DNA of 64,000 nt from Diphasiastrum complanatum (Eukaryota > Streptophyta > Lycopodiopsida > Lycopodiales > Lycopodiaceae): contig CM055093.1 of the NCBI GenBank assembly GCA_029204225.1, positions 329,001 through 393,000 on the forward strand, written 5' to 3'. Positions 21,322 through 32,669 of this stretch are shown in pieces. Each line of letters begins with the position of its first letter. Position 1 is the first letter of the stretch. The notes under the pieces were generated by a model that did no database searches, had not been told where the DNA came from, and saw only the letters and a program-made list of their open reading frames with translations. A program made the translations under genes and the position numbers.

Positions 21322-21859
21322 TATTGGCTAAATCGGCTTCTATACGAAGCCAATTTAATTAGGGTTGAAGTCGAGTGAAGGTCTTCTAAAACTCGTAATG
21401 AACACCAACTCGAGAATAATGAGCATCTGACAAGATTTTGGATTGTAAATTTAGAGTACTAGGAATGCATAGTGCCATAGTGATAAAGTTTCTGGTCAAT
21501 CAAAGAATAGATTTTTTGTCGAATGGTAGTTGGTTTGGTTGTATAATAAATATCACAAAAATCAGGACAATAGAATAATATTAAGAGCACAAATAAGGGC
21601 TGGCAACCTAATAAAGCATTTGTAGCAACATTGGTGTAACATAGTTGATAATGCAATTGATAGTTGAAACATTAAAAAATTTGCATTCATATAAATTGAT
21701 GGTCACCAAGAGTTTTTGGAGTCTCAAGGTAGCATAAGTTCATGGTTAGGGTGGAGATAAAAAGCATAGGCTTAAGATAATGGGTGCTATTTTGTAAGGG
21801 CATGTATGAAAGCCAATAACTTGTCTTAGTAGTTAAGTATCTAGAGTGAGGTTCCTTTA

Positions 21860-23120
21860 GGAGGTGCACTATTTTCCCTTCAGAAGTTCTGCCTTTCTTG
21901 ATGTTTAAATACTTCTAGGGTTTCTCAAGGGACTATAAATAGGCCTTATGTGCATTCATTTTTCAGCATATCATTTGGTATTGCTTGGGTTCTTTTGATT
22001 TTGAGCGATCCATTTTGTAGCATTGATCAGATACATTTTGTAGGGTTTTGTGATATCGGAAATTTGTGCCCTAGTATAGCCAAATAGCTTGTCACACACC
22101 TAAGCGATACCTGAAGGCTCAGAGATAGAAGGTGAGCAGCTCCTCCGCCTATCAAAAGGGGTTAGTCCACTAGGATAGATCTCTAACTAAATCTAGTTGT
22201 GCTCTAACTGTAACACTACCCCTCCAATCCAACTCTAATCACACCACACATCCATAGTAAAAGATAGAAAAGAGGGAGAGAGTAGGGAAAGAGTGAGGGA
22301 GGTTAGCTCATGCACTCTTGTTTCTAAACTAATGGAGAAGCATTAAGACCAATAAGCTAACGAACATTTCAAAAACTTTAAGAAATAGAAAGCATTCACA
22401 AAAAGCGTTAGCATTAAGAGCAAGAGCACATGAGATTCACCAAAATGGTAGAGTCTCCTCTTTATTAAGCATAGAAAAATGAGTACAAGAGGTGCCTTTT
22501 TATTCTTGGGGAGGCCCTTGCCCCTTTGCTACTATTGGCTACTTTATTGAGACAAGGATTGAAATCCAAGCCCTTCATAGAAAACACACTTGATCCTAAG
22601 GTGCACAAAGTAGCACATCTCACCTACTACCTTTTGACTTTGACTCTAACTCAAAACTTTGTAACTTGGCTTTGGGCTTTTTATATTATTTTTTTTACAT
22701 GGCCCAAGTCTATTTTATTCCATGATACAATATTCTACACTTCACAAATGTGCTCATTGGGTTATGGGCTTACGCATGCAGGATGCCGCGACCCTTGCAC
22801 CTATTTTAGTTCCTCGTAAAGTATTTTTTATTTTTGTTGGGCCCATTTATTTATGTATAGATATTTCCGACAACAATATCGTATTGAATTTTAGAGAAAT
22901 TAAATTTTGTTGTTGTTGGGTGATATCGGATTTGTGCGTCCTTGGCCATTTGACTACAATCAAATAGCTTGTTGTGCACCTAAGTGGTACTATTTGAATT
23001 TAAAATGAAAAAGAATTTTGCTATATCTACGTGCCCTACCCATTTGCCAAAGCCAAAATAGCATGTTGCACACCTAAGCGATAGTGTACGGAATATCTTT
23101 TTCTCAATGAATTCTTCTAC
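21860..23120 (+). repeat. LTR-like region of a gypsy element
   Basis: The stretch starting ggaggtgcactattttccc and running to the TATA-like ctataaatagg (21932-21942) resembles the reverse complement of 32350-32470, the LTR of gypsy D. A ~25-base phrase around caaatagcttgtygygcacctaagygatac occurs three times (22084, 22966, 23057). Gag-like sequence of a plus-strand element follows. Likely a diverged 5' LTR plus leader; ends not defined. Confidence 0.5.
21934..21941 (+). promoter_or_regulatory. TATA-box-like site in LTR region
   Basis: TATAAATA inside the putative plus-strand LTR, at the position matching ctataagtag of the gypsy D LTR. Confidence 0.35.
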
Positions 23121-23559
23121 CTCCAATGTGATTTGTGCATTGAGTTGGTTTCATGTCTACGGAGATTTTCTTCTCTCTGTTTGTGTGGTTGGTGTTCTTT
23201 GAGCCTAGTTGGGGTGATGACAAGGGTCCTCTCCCTTAGTCATTTGCGTTTTAATATCCTTCTGTCTTATAGTACTTGAAGGTGCCTCACGGTTCTTCCA
23301 ATGGTGATGCTGACCCTTCCCTACATGAGACTCTTCAGAAGGTTAGACAGAGAGATTATAGCCACAACTAGATGCTTTGTGCATTTCACAAGATGAGATT
23401 AAGGCTCAACTTTTTGTCGTTTATGATTAAGTTATTCTTGGAATACCATCCCAAGGTCATGCCACTTCTTCTTCAATTCTAGTGCCACCTCTAGTTCTAC
23501 CAATGGTTCATCTTGCAAGTCTCGAGCTTCCATATAGTGACTTTCGAGTTTGAGTCTAA

Positions 23560-24438
23560 TCGAGTCTAGCTTTCCATGTATTTTGGATCTTCCGATGGGA
23601 ATGATTTTGAAAACTAGTTAGCTAAGTTGGAGACTTACTTTCTTAATTTTCTAGTTCCACCTGCTCATGGGTGCTCTCTAGCTCTACCCTGTATTTCCTT
23701 GCCTTCCGATAATACACTCTTGGTGATAAATCGGTTACTATTGCTTTTTTTTTTTCGTCCCGAGACATATGAGATTATAGGCTAGTATTTATTTACAACA
23801 GATACAATAGTGGTATAAGATCGCCATTGATAGACATTCTTACCATTATGGAGTTCCATGAGGGTGATTTTGTATATCTCAGGCTTAGTTTTGCTAGGCA
23901 TCATTATGCTCAAGTTGAGGCTTCTACTAAGAAGCTTGCACCATGATATTATGGCCCTTATCAGATCCTTTAGTGTCGAGTCCTTACACATATCAGTTTG
24001 AGCTTCCTCCTTGTACATGTGCCTATGATATCTTTCCAGTATGAGGGAGGTCCTGGGTTCGAATCCTAGTCTGTCCATCCATATTATGATTTATGGATTT
24101 CTAACACTTGCCACCTGCTGCTATTGAGGATAATGTTCCTCACTGTGTTACTTTTTTTGATGATCCAACCCTCTTCCTTTTTTGCCAGCAACTATTTTAT
24201 AAATTACTTAACTGGCATTGGTGTCAAGTTCAATTACTTGTTCAATGGGGTGCTATGCCTGTTATGGAGGCTACTTGGGAGCCTATTGATGTTTTCTATC
24301 ACACACCCTTGCTTGCTGATCAGGCTCGTGCTCTTGCTACTATTATAGTTGATGTTGATACTATTGTTCTTGCTGGTGCTCCTCGTTGATGTTTTTCTCC
24401 ATGCCCACATTGGGGGCAATGTTTTTTGATGGGGGAGG
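23560..24438 (+). pseudogene. Gypsy fragment: gag scrap joined to integrase C-terminus and chromodomain
   Basis: At 23577-23690 a gag-like piece reads VYFGSSDGNDFEN, stop, LAKLETYF. From 23848 an integrase C-terminal piece reads MEFHEGDFVYLRLSFARHHY, then KKLAP, TGA, YYGPYQIL (the GPY/F motif). From ~24200 a chromodomain-like LLVQWGAMPVMEATWEP follows. The frame ends at 24387-24389. A purine tract GGGGGAGG (24431-24438) and TATAACG then mark the start of the 3' LTR. Most of the element (PR, RT, RH, IN core) is deleted. Confidence 0.72.
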
Positions 24439-24830
24439 TATAACGATCGCCAAGTGAAGATCTTAAAGAATCCTGTCACATGCAAACCAAAAGGACACCT
24501 GTGGAGCATAAACCACCCAACCAACATGAAGAGGCTAGTCAATACCCTAACCCTTCACCCCCAAGCCATAGTGAATGAATACAAGAGAGGAGAGGAAACC
24601 TGGCTCAAGAATCTGAAACTCCAAAAGGGAGATGGGCGAGTTTCCATGGTAAGTATTCTCTCCAAGAGGAGAGAATATTTCCCTTAGGATCCCCATGCAA
24701 CCTATATTAAGCTATTGATCTCCTATTCTTGCATTATAGTAGTCAAACACCATGCAAGTGCTCCTATGTCCAATTATAGGTCCGGGCCCTCATATGATTA
24801 TTAATTACTTGTAACGACCACGTCCGGAAT
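24439..24830 (+). repeat. Probable 3' LTR of the preceding gypsy fragment
   Basis: Begins right after the purine tract. No second copy was found, so its right end, before the oppositely oriented gypsy C, is a guess. Confidence 0.35.
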
Positions 24831-24924
24831 GACGTAGCATAACTAATAACCACATACAACTGGAGTGATCGGCTATCCATGTCAGGAATTATTTTGTTCT
24901 TCCCCCCCTTAAACCACTTCTATC

Positions 24925-25456
24925 TCTAGAAATGAAAACCAGGGAAGTTTTTCTTTATGCTTTCAACCTGTTCCCATGAATCATCATTCTCAGTCCGTCC
25001 CTTCCACCTAATCAAGCACTCAAAGATAGAACGATTTCTCAATCGTTAATTTCTGGTTTCGAGTACCTTTTCAGGTTCCAAAGGAACACTAAGCGATAAG
25101 TCCTCCAAATGGGTAAGATCTTCCTCTGAACCAACTACGTCACCTTCATGTAAACATAATTTTAACCAGCTTACATGAAACACAGGGTGAGTTGTAGTCT
25201 TGTCCTGAAGATCTAGTTTGTAAGCTAAAGAACCAATTTTCTTTATAATCCGAACCGGTCCACAATATCTGGCAGACAATTTATAATGCTTCCCCATATG
25301 CATAGTCTTAGAATCCTTAGGTATTCTAAGATATACCCAGTCATCAACTTTAAAATCTCTGGGAGACCTCTTAAGATCGGCATAGTGCTTAGCTCTATCC
25401 TGAGCACTCCGGATACAATCACGGGCCACTTGCAACATTTCATGCATATCATGCAT
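24925..25456 (-). pseudogene. Gypsy C integrase C-terminus and chromodomain
   Basis: The minus strand reads RSAQDRAKHYADLKRSPRDF, VDDWVYLRIPKDSKT, LSARYCGPVRIIKKIGSLAY, HPVFHVSWLKLCLHEGDVV and EPEKVLETRN. After a TAA at 25046 the frame goes on as ECLIRWKGRTENDDSWEQVE and FPGFHF: the chromodomain with its aromatic cage region. It ends just before the purine tract. Confidence 0.82.
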
Positions 25457-26650
25457 GAAATCCGCAACTTTCTGGATCTTAACAGGCTCGTCTCCACATT
25501 TACCGGAGATCTAGGTTGAAAACCGTACGTAAGCATAAACAGACTATAACTAGTAGTAGAATGTTTCCTACTGTTATAAGCAAACTCAATCAAAGGAACG
25601 TAATCTTCCCACTGAGATTGCCTGTGAGAAACATATGTTCTCAACATATCCTCCATAGTTTGATTAGTTCTCTTAGTTTGGCCATCTGATTTAGGATGAT
25701 TAGTAGAACTAAAACTAAGTGAGGTTTCAAGCTTATGGAATACAGCAGACCAAAATTGACCTGTAAATTTAGGATCTCTATCACTAACTATATCACTTGG
25801 CAGTCCATAAAGCCTAAATAATCTTTCAACAAAGATCTGGGCCTTAGCAGTTGACTTGACTGGTATAAAAGTAGCTAAGTTTGTCAACCTGTCCACCACA
25901 ACCCAAATAGAATCATTTTGGCTGGGTCCTTGGAAGTCCAACCACAGAATCCATAGATATAATTTCCCATCGTTTTTGAGGGATATCTAGGGGATGTAAC
26001 AACCCTCCAGTCTTAAGCGTTCAGCTTTGGCTAACTGACAAGGTCTACATTTAACCACATAAGACTCGACAAATGGCTTGAGTTTTGGCCAATAAAACTC
26101 TCTTCTGACCAAGTCTAGAGTCCTGTGTATACCCGGATGACCTACACAAGGAACGTCATGACACTCATAAAGAATCCACTTCTTTATCTCATCATCCGCT
26201 TGTACACAAATTTTCCCATTCCGAAATAGTAAACCACCTCGGATAGAGAAATGTTCCGCTATCTTCTTATCTTCCTAGGAACAGGAGACCCATGTGAGTA
26301 AATCTCTATTCCATTCTCATTTTTTCCTGTCTCCACCATCTTCCAGATGGGACCAAAATGAGAATCTGATTCACACCTCCCTCTCAGTGAAAGATATAGA
26401 TCAGTGGAAATCTGGGTGAATGAAAGTTCATTTAATTCACCAATCCCACTAAGCGCATCTGCACTTGGTTAGAGCTGCCCTTGACATATCGGATCTCATG
26501 ATCAAATTCCTGCATAAGCTCAGCCCAACGAGCTTTACGACCCCTCAGATCGTTCTGATTACAAAAGTAATTTAGAGGCTGGTGATCTGTATACACTATA
26601 AACTGACTACCATAAAGGTAATGCCTCCAGGTTTTAAGTGCATGTATCAC
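25457..26650 (-). pseudogene. Gypsy C RNase H and integrase core
   Basis: Minus strand: [40 protein letters not shown] (RNase H); ECHDVPCVGHPGIHRTLDL and CRPCQLAK (HHCC finger, ~26170-26020); WVVVDRLTNLATFIPVKSTA, IVSDRDPKFTGQFWSAVFHK and NHPKSDGQTKRTNQTMEDML (core with D and E). Breaks lie near 26440, 25950 and 25470. Confidence 0.85.
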
Positions 26651-27861
26651 AGCAACTGAGTTGTGTAACGCAACTGAGGCCCTGTGAGTTTCTTGCTTTC
26701 AAACGCTATCGGCCTACCGTCTTGTAGAAGAACTGCTCCTATCGCTGAATCACTTTCGTCCGTTCGCATGACGTAAGGTATATCAGGAATTGCGCTCTGT
26801 AAAACAAGAGCTGAAGCAACCATTTGCTTGAGCTTCTCAAAGCATTGGTTCAATTCATTATTCCACTCAATAGGCGGACTAGGTTGACCTCTCTTTTTCT
26901 TTTTATTAACTCTGCCTTTAGTCAAATTATTTAAGGGTGCTGCTACCTTTGCATAATCTTTAATTGACTTACAAAAGAAAACTGTAAAACCGAGAAAAGA
27001 TTTAACTTTTCTAACCGTCTTCGGTATCGGCCACTCAAGCACTGTCTTGACCTTACTCTCGTCAATCTTCAACCCACTACGGGTGATCTTATGACTGAGG
27101 TACAATATCTCATGCTTGAAGAACGCACATTTAGATTCTTTAGCATATAGTTTCTCTCGTCTGAGAATTAGATGACTCAAATGCTCCTTAAGTGTCCTAC
27201 TGCAAATGAGAATATCAGCTAAGAATACCACCACACACTTCCCTAGATATGGACGAAAAAGATCGTTCATCATCTGCTGAAACGTAGCTGGTGCATTCGT
27301 CAACCCAAAAGGAAGCACGAGAAATTCATAATGACCGAATCTCGTCCGAAAACCTGTCTTTTGCACACCATTCAGATGAATCCTAACATGACGATATCCG
27401 GTTCTAAGATCTATTTTTGTGAAGTATTTAGCTCCACCTAATTGATCTACCTGATCATCCATTCGAGGCAAAGGATATTTATTTTTAATAGTTTCCTTAT
27501 TCAACCCCTTGTAGTCAACACACAAACGGAAGCCTCCATCTTTCTTCGCTTTCAGAAGAACAAGAGCACCCCATGGTGACTTACTTGGCTGAATATGACC
27601 CATCTTCAAGTAATTTTCAATTTTCTTAGTAATCTCTATCTCTTCTTTCTGAGAAAACCAATATGGTTGTCTAGAGATAGGGTGACTACATGGAATTAAC
27701 TCAATCTTATGGTCTACTGATCTGGACGGCGGTATTCCATGAGGTAATTCTTCTGGAAATACATCTTTAAGTCCAAGCAGTATGTTATTCTTCTCAATTT
27801 GCTCCTGATCTAAGTCTATAGAGTCAAGAATCTTTGACAATTCACAACTACTTAATTGCAT
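26651..27861 (-). pseudogene. Gypsy C reverse transcriptase
   Basis: A 400-codon open stretch: [59 protein letters not shown] and the active site FLADILICS. The expected FLDD has Ala for the first catalytic Asp, which should abolish synthesis. A gap after EHLSHLILRREKLYAKESKC removes a few residues of the thumb. It starts directly after the TAA that ends the protease frame and is in the same phase. Confidence 0.88.
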
Positions 27862-28515
27862 TTAAGATAAATCCAAAATTGGCTTAGCAAATAAAGAATA
27901 AGCTTCATATTGCGAATCAAAAATTTCCATTACATTAGCAAATGATCTCATCCCAAATGGATGTACATATTTGTCTCCAAACAATGTAACTATTTCATTA
28001 CCCTCCTGAAAAGAGAGAACATGCTTCTCAAAATCTATCTCAGGATGCTTATTAAATAACCACTCATATCCTAGAATTATATTTGTACGCGCTAAGTCTA
28101 AAACATGGAAATCAATTAACTCTCCATAATCTTGGATCCAAACTGGGAGTCTTGGAACTTTAACATCCCACGTCTCCAACTCCGCACCTGAAGCTAGATA
28201 TACTCGATATCTATGGTTACTGGCTTCAGTTTCCAGGGCGAGTTTCTGCACAAGACTAGAGTTAATGAAATTATGAGTAGATCCACTGTCCACTAAAATA
28301 CTAACTTCATATCCTTTAACAGTGCCTTTCAAACGAAATAAATCATTTGGCAAGAATGAAGTAGTACTAAAAGAACAATCACACTCACAATTAACTTTAT
28401 TAATTTCCAACTTAAGATTTTCTTTACCTGGCATCTCAATAACTTGAGCTGCACCTTCCTTTCGTTCTGGGCAGAATTTCATAACTTGTCCAGGCTGACT
28501 ACAATGAAAACACAC
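27862..28515 (-). pseudogene. Gypsy C nucleocapsid and protease
   Basis: It starts with the CCHC knuckle CFHCSQPGQVMKFC and continues to the protease (VSILVDSGSTHNFINSSLVQ, IILGYEWLF). The catalytic DSGS is intact. The frame ends with TAA at 27862-27864; RT follows at once in the same phase, so this is one polyprotein with a nonsense codon. Upstream, gag basic residues (KKARRTN) run back to a G-run near 28645 where the frame slips. Confidence 0.85.
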
Positions 28516-29028
28516 ATTGGTCCTTCTAGCCTTTTTCCGGGACGAATGTTTCTTTTGTCTAAACTCAGATGCAGCTTGATCCAGTTCGTCGAAATACTTG
28601 GATTTTTTATTTCCACGAACTCTTTTCTTTCCTTTCTTTTGGCTGGGGGGGGTTCCGCAACATCAGTAGCAAGCATCGGAGCAATATCCACGTGTAGCTG
28701 GGAATGAGTATCAAAGCACATATGAGCAACACTGAAGTATATGGCGGCAACATCCCCAAAAACTATCCAAGAGAGGAGAAGGAATTCTCTCAAGGTACCC
28801 TGATGGTCTCGGAACACCAGAACAAAGTGGCAACTCAGCATCGGAGACCAAGCGATATGGAGCAACCTGAAATGACAGGGAACCTGAAGATCACCCAGAC
28901 AAACAGTAGCTGGAACGGAGGTAATAACCCAAGCCAACAAGATATGCCACGCCTGACAATGAGCAACAATCCAAGGAACAGATAGAGAGCCACATGCATA
29001 ATCATAGAGATATCCGCACCATAGGCGA

Positions 29029-31580
29029 TCAGTAATATGAAACCAAGCTATATGTAATAACCAAGAATGCCATATATCCATAGCTGAAAATGAAGCAGTA
29101 GTGTAAGCAATAGGTCCAAATGAAATCCAAGCGAATACGTAATAACCAGGAATGCCAAATATTAAGAGGTAAAAAGGAATCAGTTGCATGAACCCAAAAG
29201 TGTTTACCATCGGCATGGACTGCAACAAACCTATATGTAGAAACACCAGGAGACGGAAGGATGTCCGTGTACTCATCTAGAAAGATCCCAACATATAAAT
29301 ACCCTAGATAAGTAATAGTGACCATCTGGCAAATATCCTCGGATGAAAAATGTGTAACAGTAAGGGCCAAAGGCGCATGAATCATGTCAGGAACCGTAAA
29401 AATATCATGAGGCAGATCACAAACCTCAAGCAGAGATCCATGGAGTAAAGCGAAAGAAGATACAACCTGATCACCAATAGCGAGGGAACCATCAAACGTG
29501 GACCCATGAAGAACCCCATAGAAATCAGCAAGAACATCGGCCATAACAGACTCAAGAGATGGAGATATAGAGACCAATGGAGAAGATACTGCACCAACCA
29601 CCGAACCAGGAGGGCAATCTGAAGTATGCGCAAAAGCAATAGTAGAAATACAACCAAGGTATATGGTCTCAATATCAATGAAACTAGGAATGACCACTGA
29701 ATACGATATCTCTGAATCAAGGCATATAGGCGCAAGGCACACATCAACAACCTGTAAATCCGAAGCAGCATCAACCTGAGGGAGAGGACCCACGGATGGT
29801 GAAAGTGAAGTAGCAACTGATGTACTCTGAATGGAAAGAAGACCTGCATCGTCAGCCTTTGGCAGGCTACGCATAAACTGCTTCCCGGTAACCAACTGAA
29901 AGTCTCCCTGAGAATCAATGCCAACGAGTGAGTGTGTAACTGCATCAAGTACAAATGTCAATGGCTGCTGTGTCAAGTCCAGTGTAACGGCTCCAAGAGA
30001 TGCAAACCAATCAGCACCAAGGATAAGATCATAACGCTCCATAGGAATAATGTAAAGATCTGCCTGTCCAGAAAAATCTCCAATGCGGTATGGTAAACGC
30101 TGAAACATTTGAGAACTAGGAAAAGAATGGGAACTGGCAACCTCAACTGTGAGAGGCTGTGAAGCAGGAACAGTTGAAGCACGTATCTGACTAGTGATAT
30201 AACTGCTAATAAAAGAATGAGTGCTGCCAGTATCAACTAAAGCAATATACTCACGACCTGTAATACGTACACGTAACCGAATGGAGCGAGGACCGGGACG
30301 CCCTGTCCAAGTAGCATAGGCAAGCTGAGCATGGCAAGTAGCAGGAAGTAAATCAGTGGAAGGCTCAGAGGATAGGTCAGGCTCATCAGAAATATGAATG
30401 TAGATATCGGAATCATCTGGAGTAGTGCCCTCATGGTAAAAAACAGCAGTAGTAGTAGGGAGAGGCTGACGGCAATCATTGGCAAAATGGTCAGGACTCT
30501 TACAACGAAAGCAAAGACGCTGCTGCTGAAGGTTAGCGAACTCTACAGACGTGTAACGTCGGACAAAAGCAGGTCGAGGAGTCGGAGGACGAGGAGACGA
30601 AGGGACAATGGAGAGAGCTGGAAAAGAAGGGGTAGGTGTAGGGGTGGACGCAGCGGGAAAAGATGAAGCAGAAGGATGGGGTCGGGAGAAGCGGGAAGGA
30701 AGAGTGTCAGAGTACTTATGCTGTAAAGTACTAACAAGAGACATCGCCTCAACAAGTGTGGGAGGACGGAAGAAGAAACATCATAACGTAAAGCACGACG
30801 AAGCCCAGCAATGTAACGAGAAATAAGCTCAGTGGGCTGTAGATCTGTGAAAAGATAAGAAAGCTCCATAAACTGATCTGTATAAGAAGCAAGATCACTG
30901 GTTTGAGTGAGACTACGGAATGTATCACGTTGGCGGTCGAGCCACTGAGGATCAATCATAGCATGACGGAGGTCACGACGAAAAGTATGCCATACATGGA
31001 GCCCTTCCCGATCAGGATCAGCTCTATAAACTCGCCACCACGTGGCGGCGCGTCCATCTAAATGTAAGGCAGCCAACTGGATCTTCTGAGGATCAGTCTT
31101 AGGGTAGATCTGAAAATGTGTGTCAAGCTTAGCAAACCAATTCTCTAATAAGTGCCTGTCAGAGGAATCGGAATAGGTAGCAAGCTGTACCCTATCACGA
31201 AAGTCTCGAGCAAAGTGTGGCTCAGGAAGTGGGGGACGTGAAAAGAAACCAGGAGTTGGGTTAGGTGGAATGAACGGTCCACCACCAGGCTGACTAGCAG
31301 AGGAAGATGGAAATCCAAATGGAGGGGGAGTCCCAAATGAAGGAAAAACAGGAGCTTTACCAGGACCATGAGGCTGTAAAGAATCAATCTGTGACTGCAT
31401 AGTAGCAAAGCCCGTCATAATGGTATCGAAGCGAAGAACGAGGCCAAAAAGGGTCTCATCCATGCGACGAAACTGATCGGATAAGGTTTCTTGAGTAGTC
31501 TCACTCGGGGTAGGTGAATGTGCCATAATGATAGTGGAAGGAATAGACGAAAACTTGAGAGAGCGGACTCTTGTCGTCAC
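29029..31580 (-). CDS. Gypsy D Gag-protease with C-terminal extension (one frameshift)
   Basis: Frame 1 (31580-30750) starts with a disordered P/S-rich region, then the gag core: YSDSSDRHLLENWFAKLDTH, QLAALHLDGRAATWWRVYRA, RRDLRHAMIDPQWLDRQRDT, ISRYIAGLRRALRYDV. After a frameshift at ~30750 (SLVSTLQHKY) come a P/S linker, the knuckle CFRCKSPDHFANDC, and protease YIALVDTGSTHSFISSYI, DLILGADWFASLGAVTLDL. The frame then stays open for ~370 codons (S, V, D and aromatic rich, e.g. FDGSLAIGDQVVSSFALLHG, IWHSWLL) to 29029. I do not recognise the extension; it is not RT. Confidence 0.75.
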
Positions 31581-31589
31581 CCCAAATTA

Positions 31590-32206
31590 GTCTATTAAAA
31601 CCACTATTATCACAACTAAGAAAGGACATCAATCAGCAAATGAAAAAAAGTGAAAATGAAGGCTGTAAAAATGCGCTGGACAGCCAGGAGGCAAGTGACA
31701 AATTGGAGTATCAAACGGAGTCGGAATTTCGTGAAATTTGGTTGAGGATGGGCGATGGACAGCCTGCAAACAAGGTGTGAAAAATGGCTGCAAACGAAGA
31801 CAAAAACGGACGAAAGTGACAAGTATGAAGCGGCTGGACAGCCTGCAAACAAAAGTGAGAGGGCTGAAAATGGGAGGAGGAACGGATGAAAGAGATGAGG
31901 GAATTGGGCGCTGGAGAGCCTGCAAACAAGCTGGAAATGGGTGATAGAGGGGTGGAACTTGGGCGCTGGAACTAATTTGCCCAAATTTTTTTTTTCCGGC
32001 CGCCAAATTTAGCGGAAGTACTTCCGCTAACTATCTGCTAAAGCTCCGCCAAGGAAAATGCTTTGATAGGAGCTGGTCCTTCTCCAAACTGTGCTGAATG
32101 TTGCTGAAGCAAAGAGACGAAAGCCCTCAGCAAAGAGAGAAAAATCAGCAAGGAAAATGGGCACCCAATCAGAAAATCAGATCTGAAATTCAGCAATCAG
32201 GAAAGT
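31590..32206 (-). other. Gypsy D leader with repeated motif
   Basis: Between PBS and gag the phrase ggacagcctgcaaacaa (or gagagcctgcaaacaa) occurs at about 31757, 31839 and 31912, spaced about 75-80 bp. Confidence 0.55.
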
Positions 32207-32218
32207 GCTCTGATACCA
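32207..32218 (-). promoter_or_regulatory. PBS of gypsy D
   Basis: Minus strand TGGTATCAGAGC, complementary to initiator tRNA-Met, next to the LTR. Confidence 0.85.
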
Positions 32219-32219
32219 A

Positions 32220-32640
32220 GTTACGAATAGAGCCACAACTGATCTAGAGCTAAGCTATGAAAGCATCACATAAGCAAGACTTAAGCTACTCAATCTTAGA
32301 TAGCAGGAAAGAGAGAGATTAAGGAGACGAAAGAGAGAGATCAATATCATCAGCTGAATAACAAATGACACAGTTTCCCTACTTATAGCCAAGAGGAAGC
32401 CCTAAAAGGAAGCTTCTGGTGGCTAGGGCCCAACTGGGAGGGAAAATAGTGCGCCCTCCAAGAAGGCCCCCACTCTCCAGTAATATGTCCAAATGGCCTA
32501 ATAATGAATAATAAGGCCAAAGGCCAACCATATAGTCTAAGTGTCAATGAATAAAAAAGGGCCCAAGGCCTGCTTATGCATAAAGTAAAGTAAATGTAAA
32601 TGGACGCGGCGAATGTAATGAGCCGAGTCCATAACTTCTA
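32220..32640 (-). repeat. 5' LTR of gypsy D
   Basis: The LTR is inferred from its place before the PBS; a TATA-like ctataagtag lies at about 32381-32390 on the minus strand. The outer border is not fixed because no second copy is present. Similarity to 21860-21990 supports LTR identity. Confidence 0.55.
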
Positions 32641-32669
32641 CACACTTTGAAAATGGATTCAGGAGAATT

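Larger units (their letters stand above)
24905..28690 (-). mobile_element. Gypsy element C: 5'-truncated chromovirus
   Basis: Minus-strand order is zinc knuckle and protease, RT, RNase H, integrase, chromodomain, then a purine tract (revcomp of ccccccctt, 24905-24913). Gag before the knuckle is cut at about 28690, where gypsy D begins. There are several stops and frameshifts and a mutated RT active site, so it is dead. It is a different lineage from A/B (shared motifs but low similarity). Confidence 0.85.
28700..32640 (-). mobile_element. Gypsy element D: 5' LTR, leader, Gag-protease and novel extension
   Basis: From the right on the minus strand: LTR (to about 32220), PBS, leader with repeated motifs, Gag, zinc knuckle, protease, and a long further open frame with no RT. 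RT, RNase H, integrase and 3' LTR are absent: the element abuts gypsy C at about 28690. Confidence 0.75.

Noticed and set aside
21124..21378. Plus-strand 84-codon frame
   Set aside because: Shadow of the minus-strand gypsy integrase fragment, which has recognisable motifs.
24905..28690. Possible endogenous pararetrovirus
   Set aside because: RT and protease could suggest it, but integrase with HHCC and D,D,E and a chromodomain are present and movement or coat proteins are not; it is a gypsy chromovirus.
28479..29276. Hydrophobic 265-codon frame resembling a membrane protein
   Set aside because: It crosses the junction of gypsy D and gypsy C and is out of frame with the gypsy C zinc knuckle; best seen as a repeat-driven frame.
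29382..30485. Leu-rich alternative minus-strand frames
   Set aside because: Alternative-frame readings of the gypsy D gag-protease frame, which holds the zinc knuckle and DTGS motif.
31616..32006. Cys/Phe/Ser-rich minus-strand frames before gypsy D gag
   Set aside because: Overlapping frames over the repeated leader motif; no conserved domain and three frames equally open.
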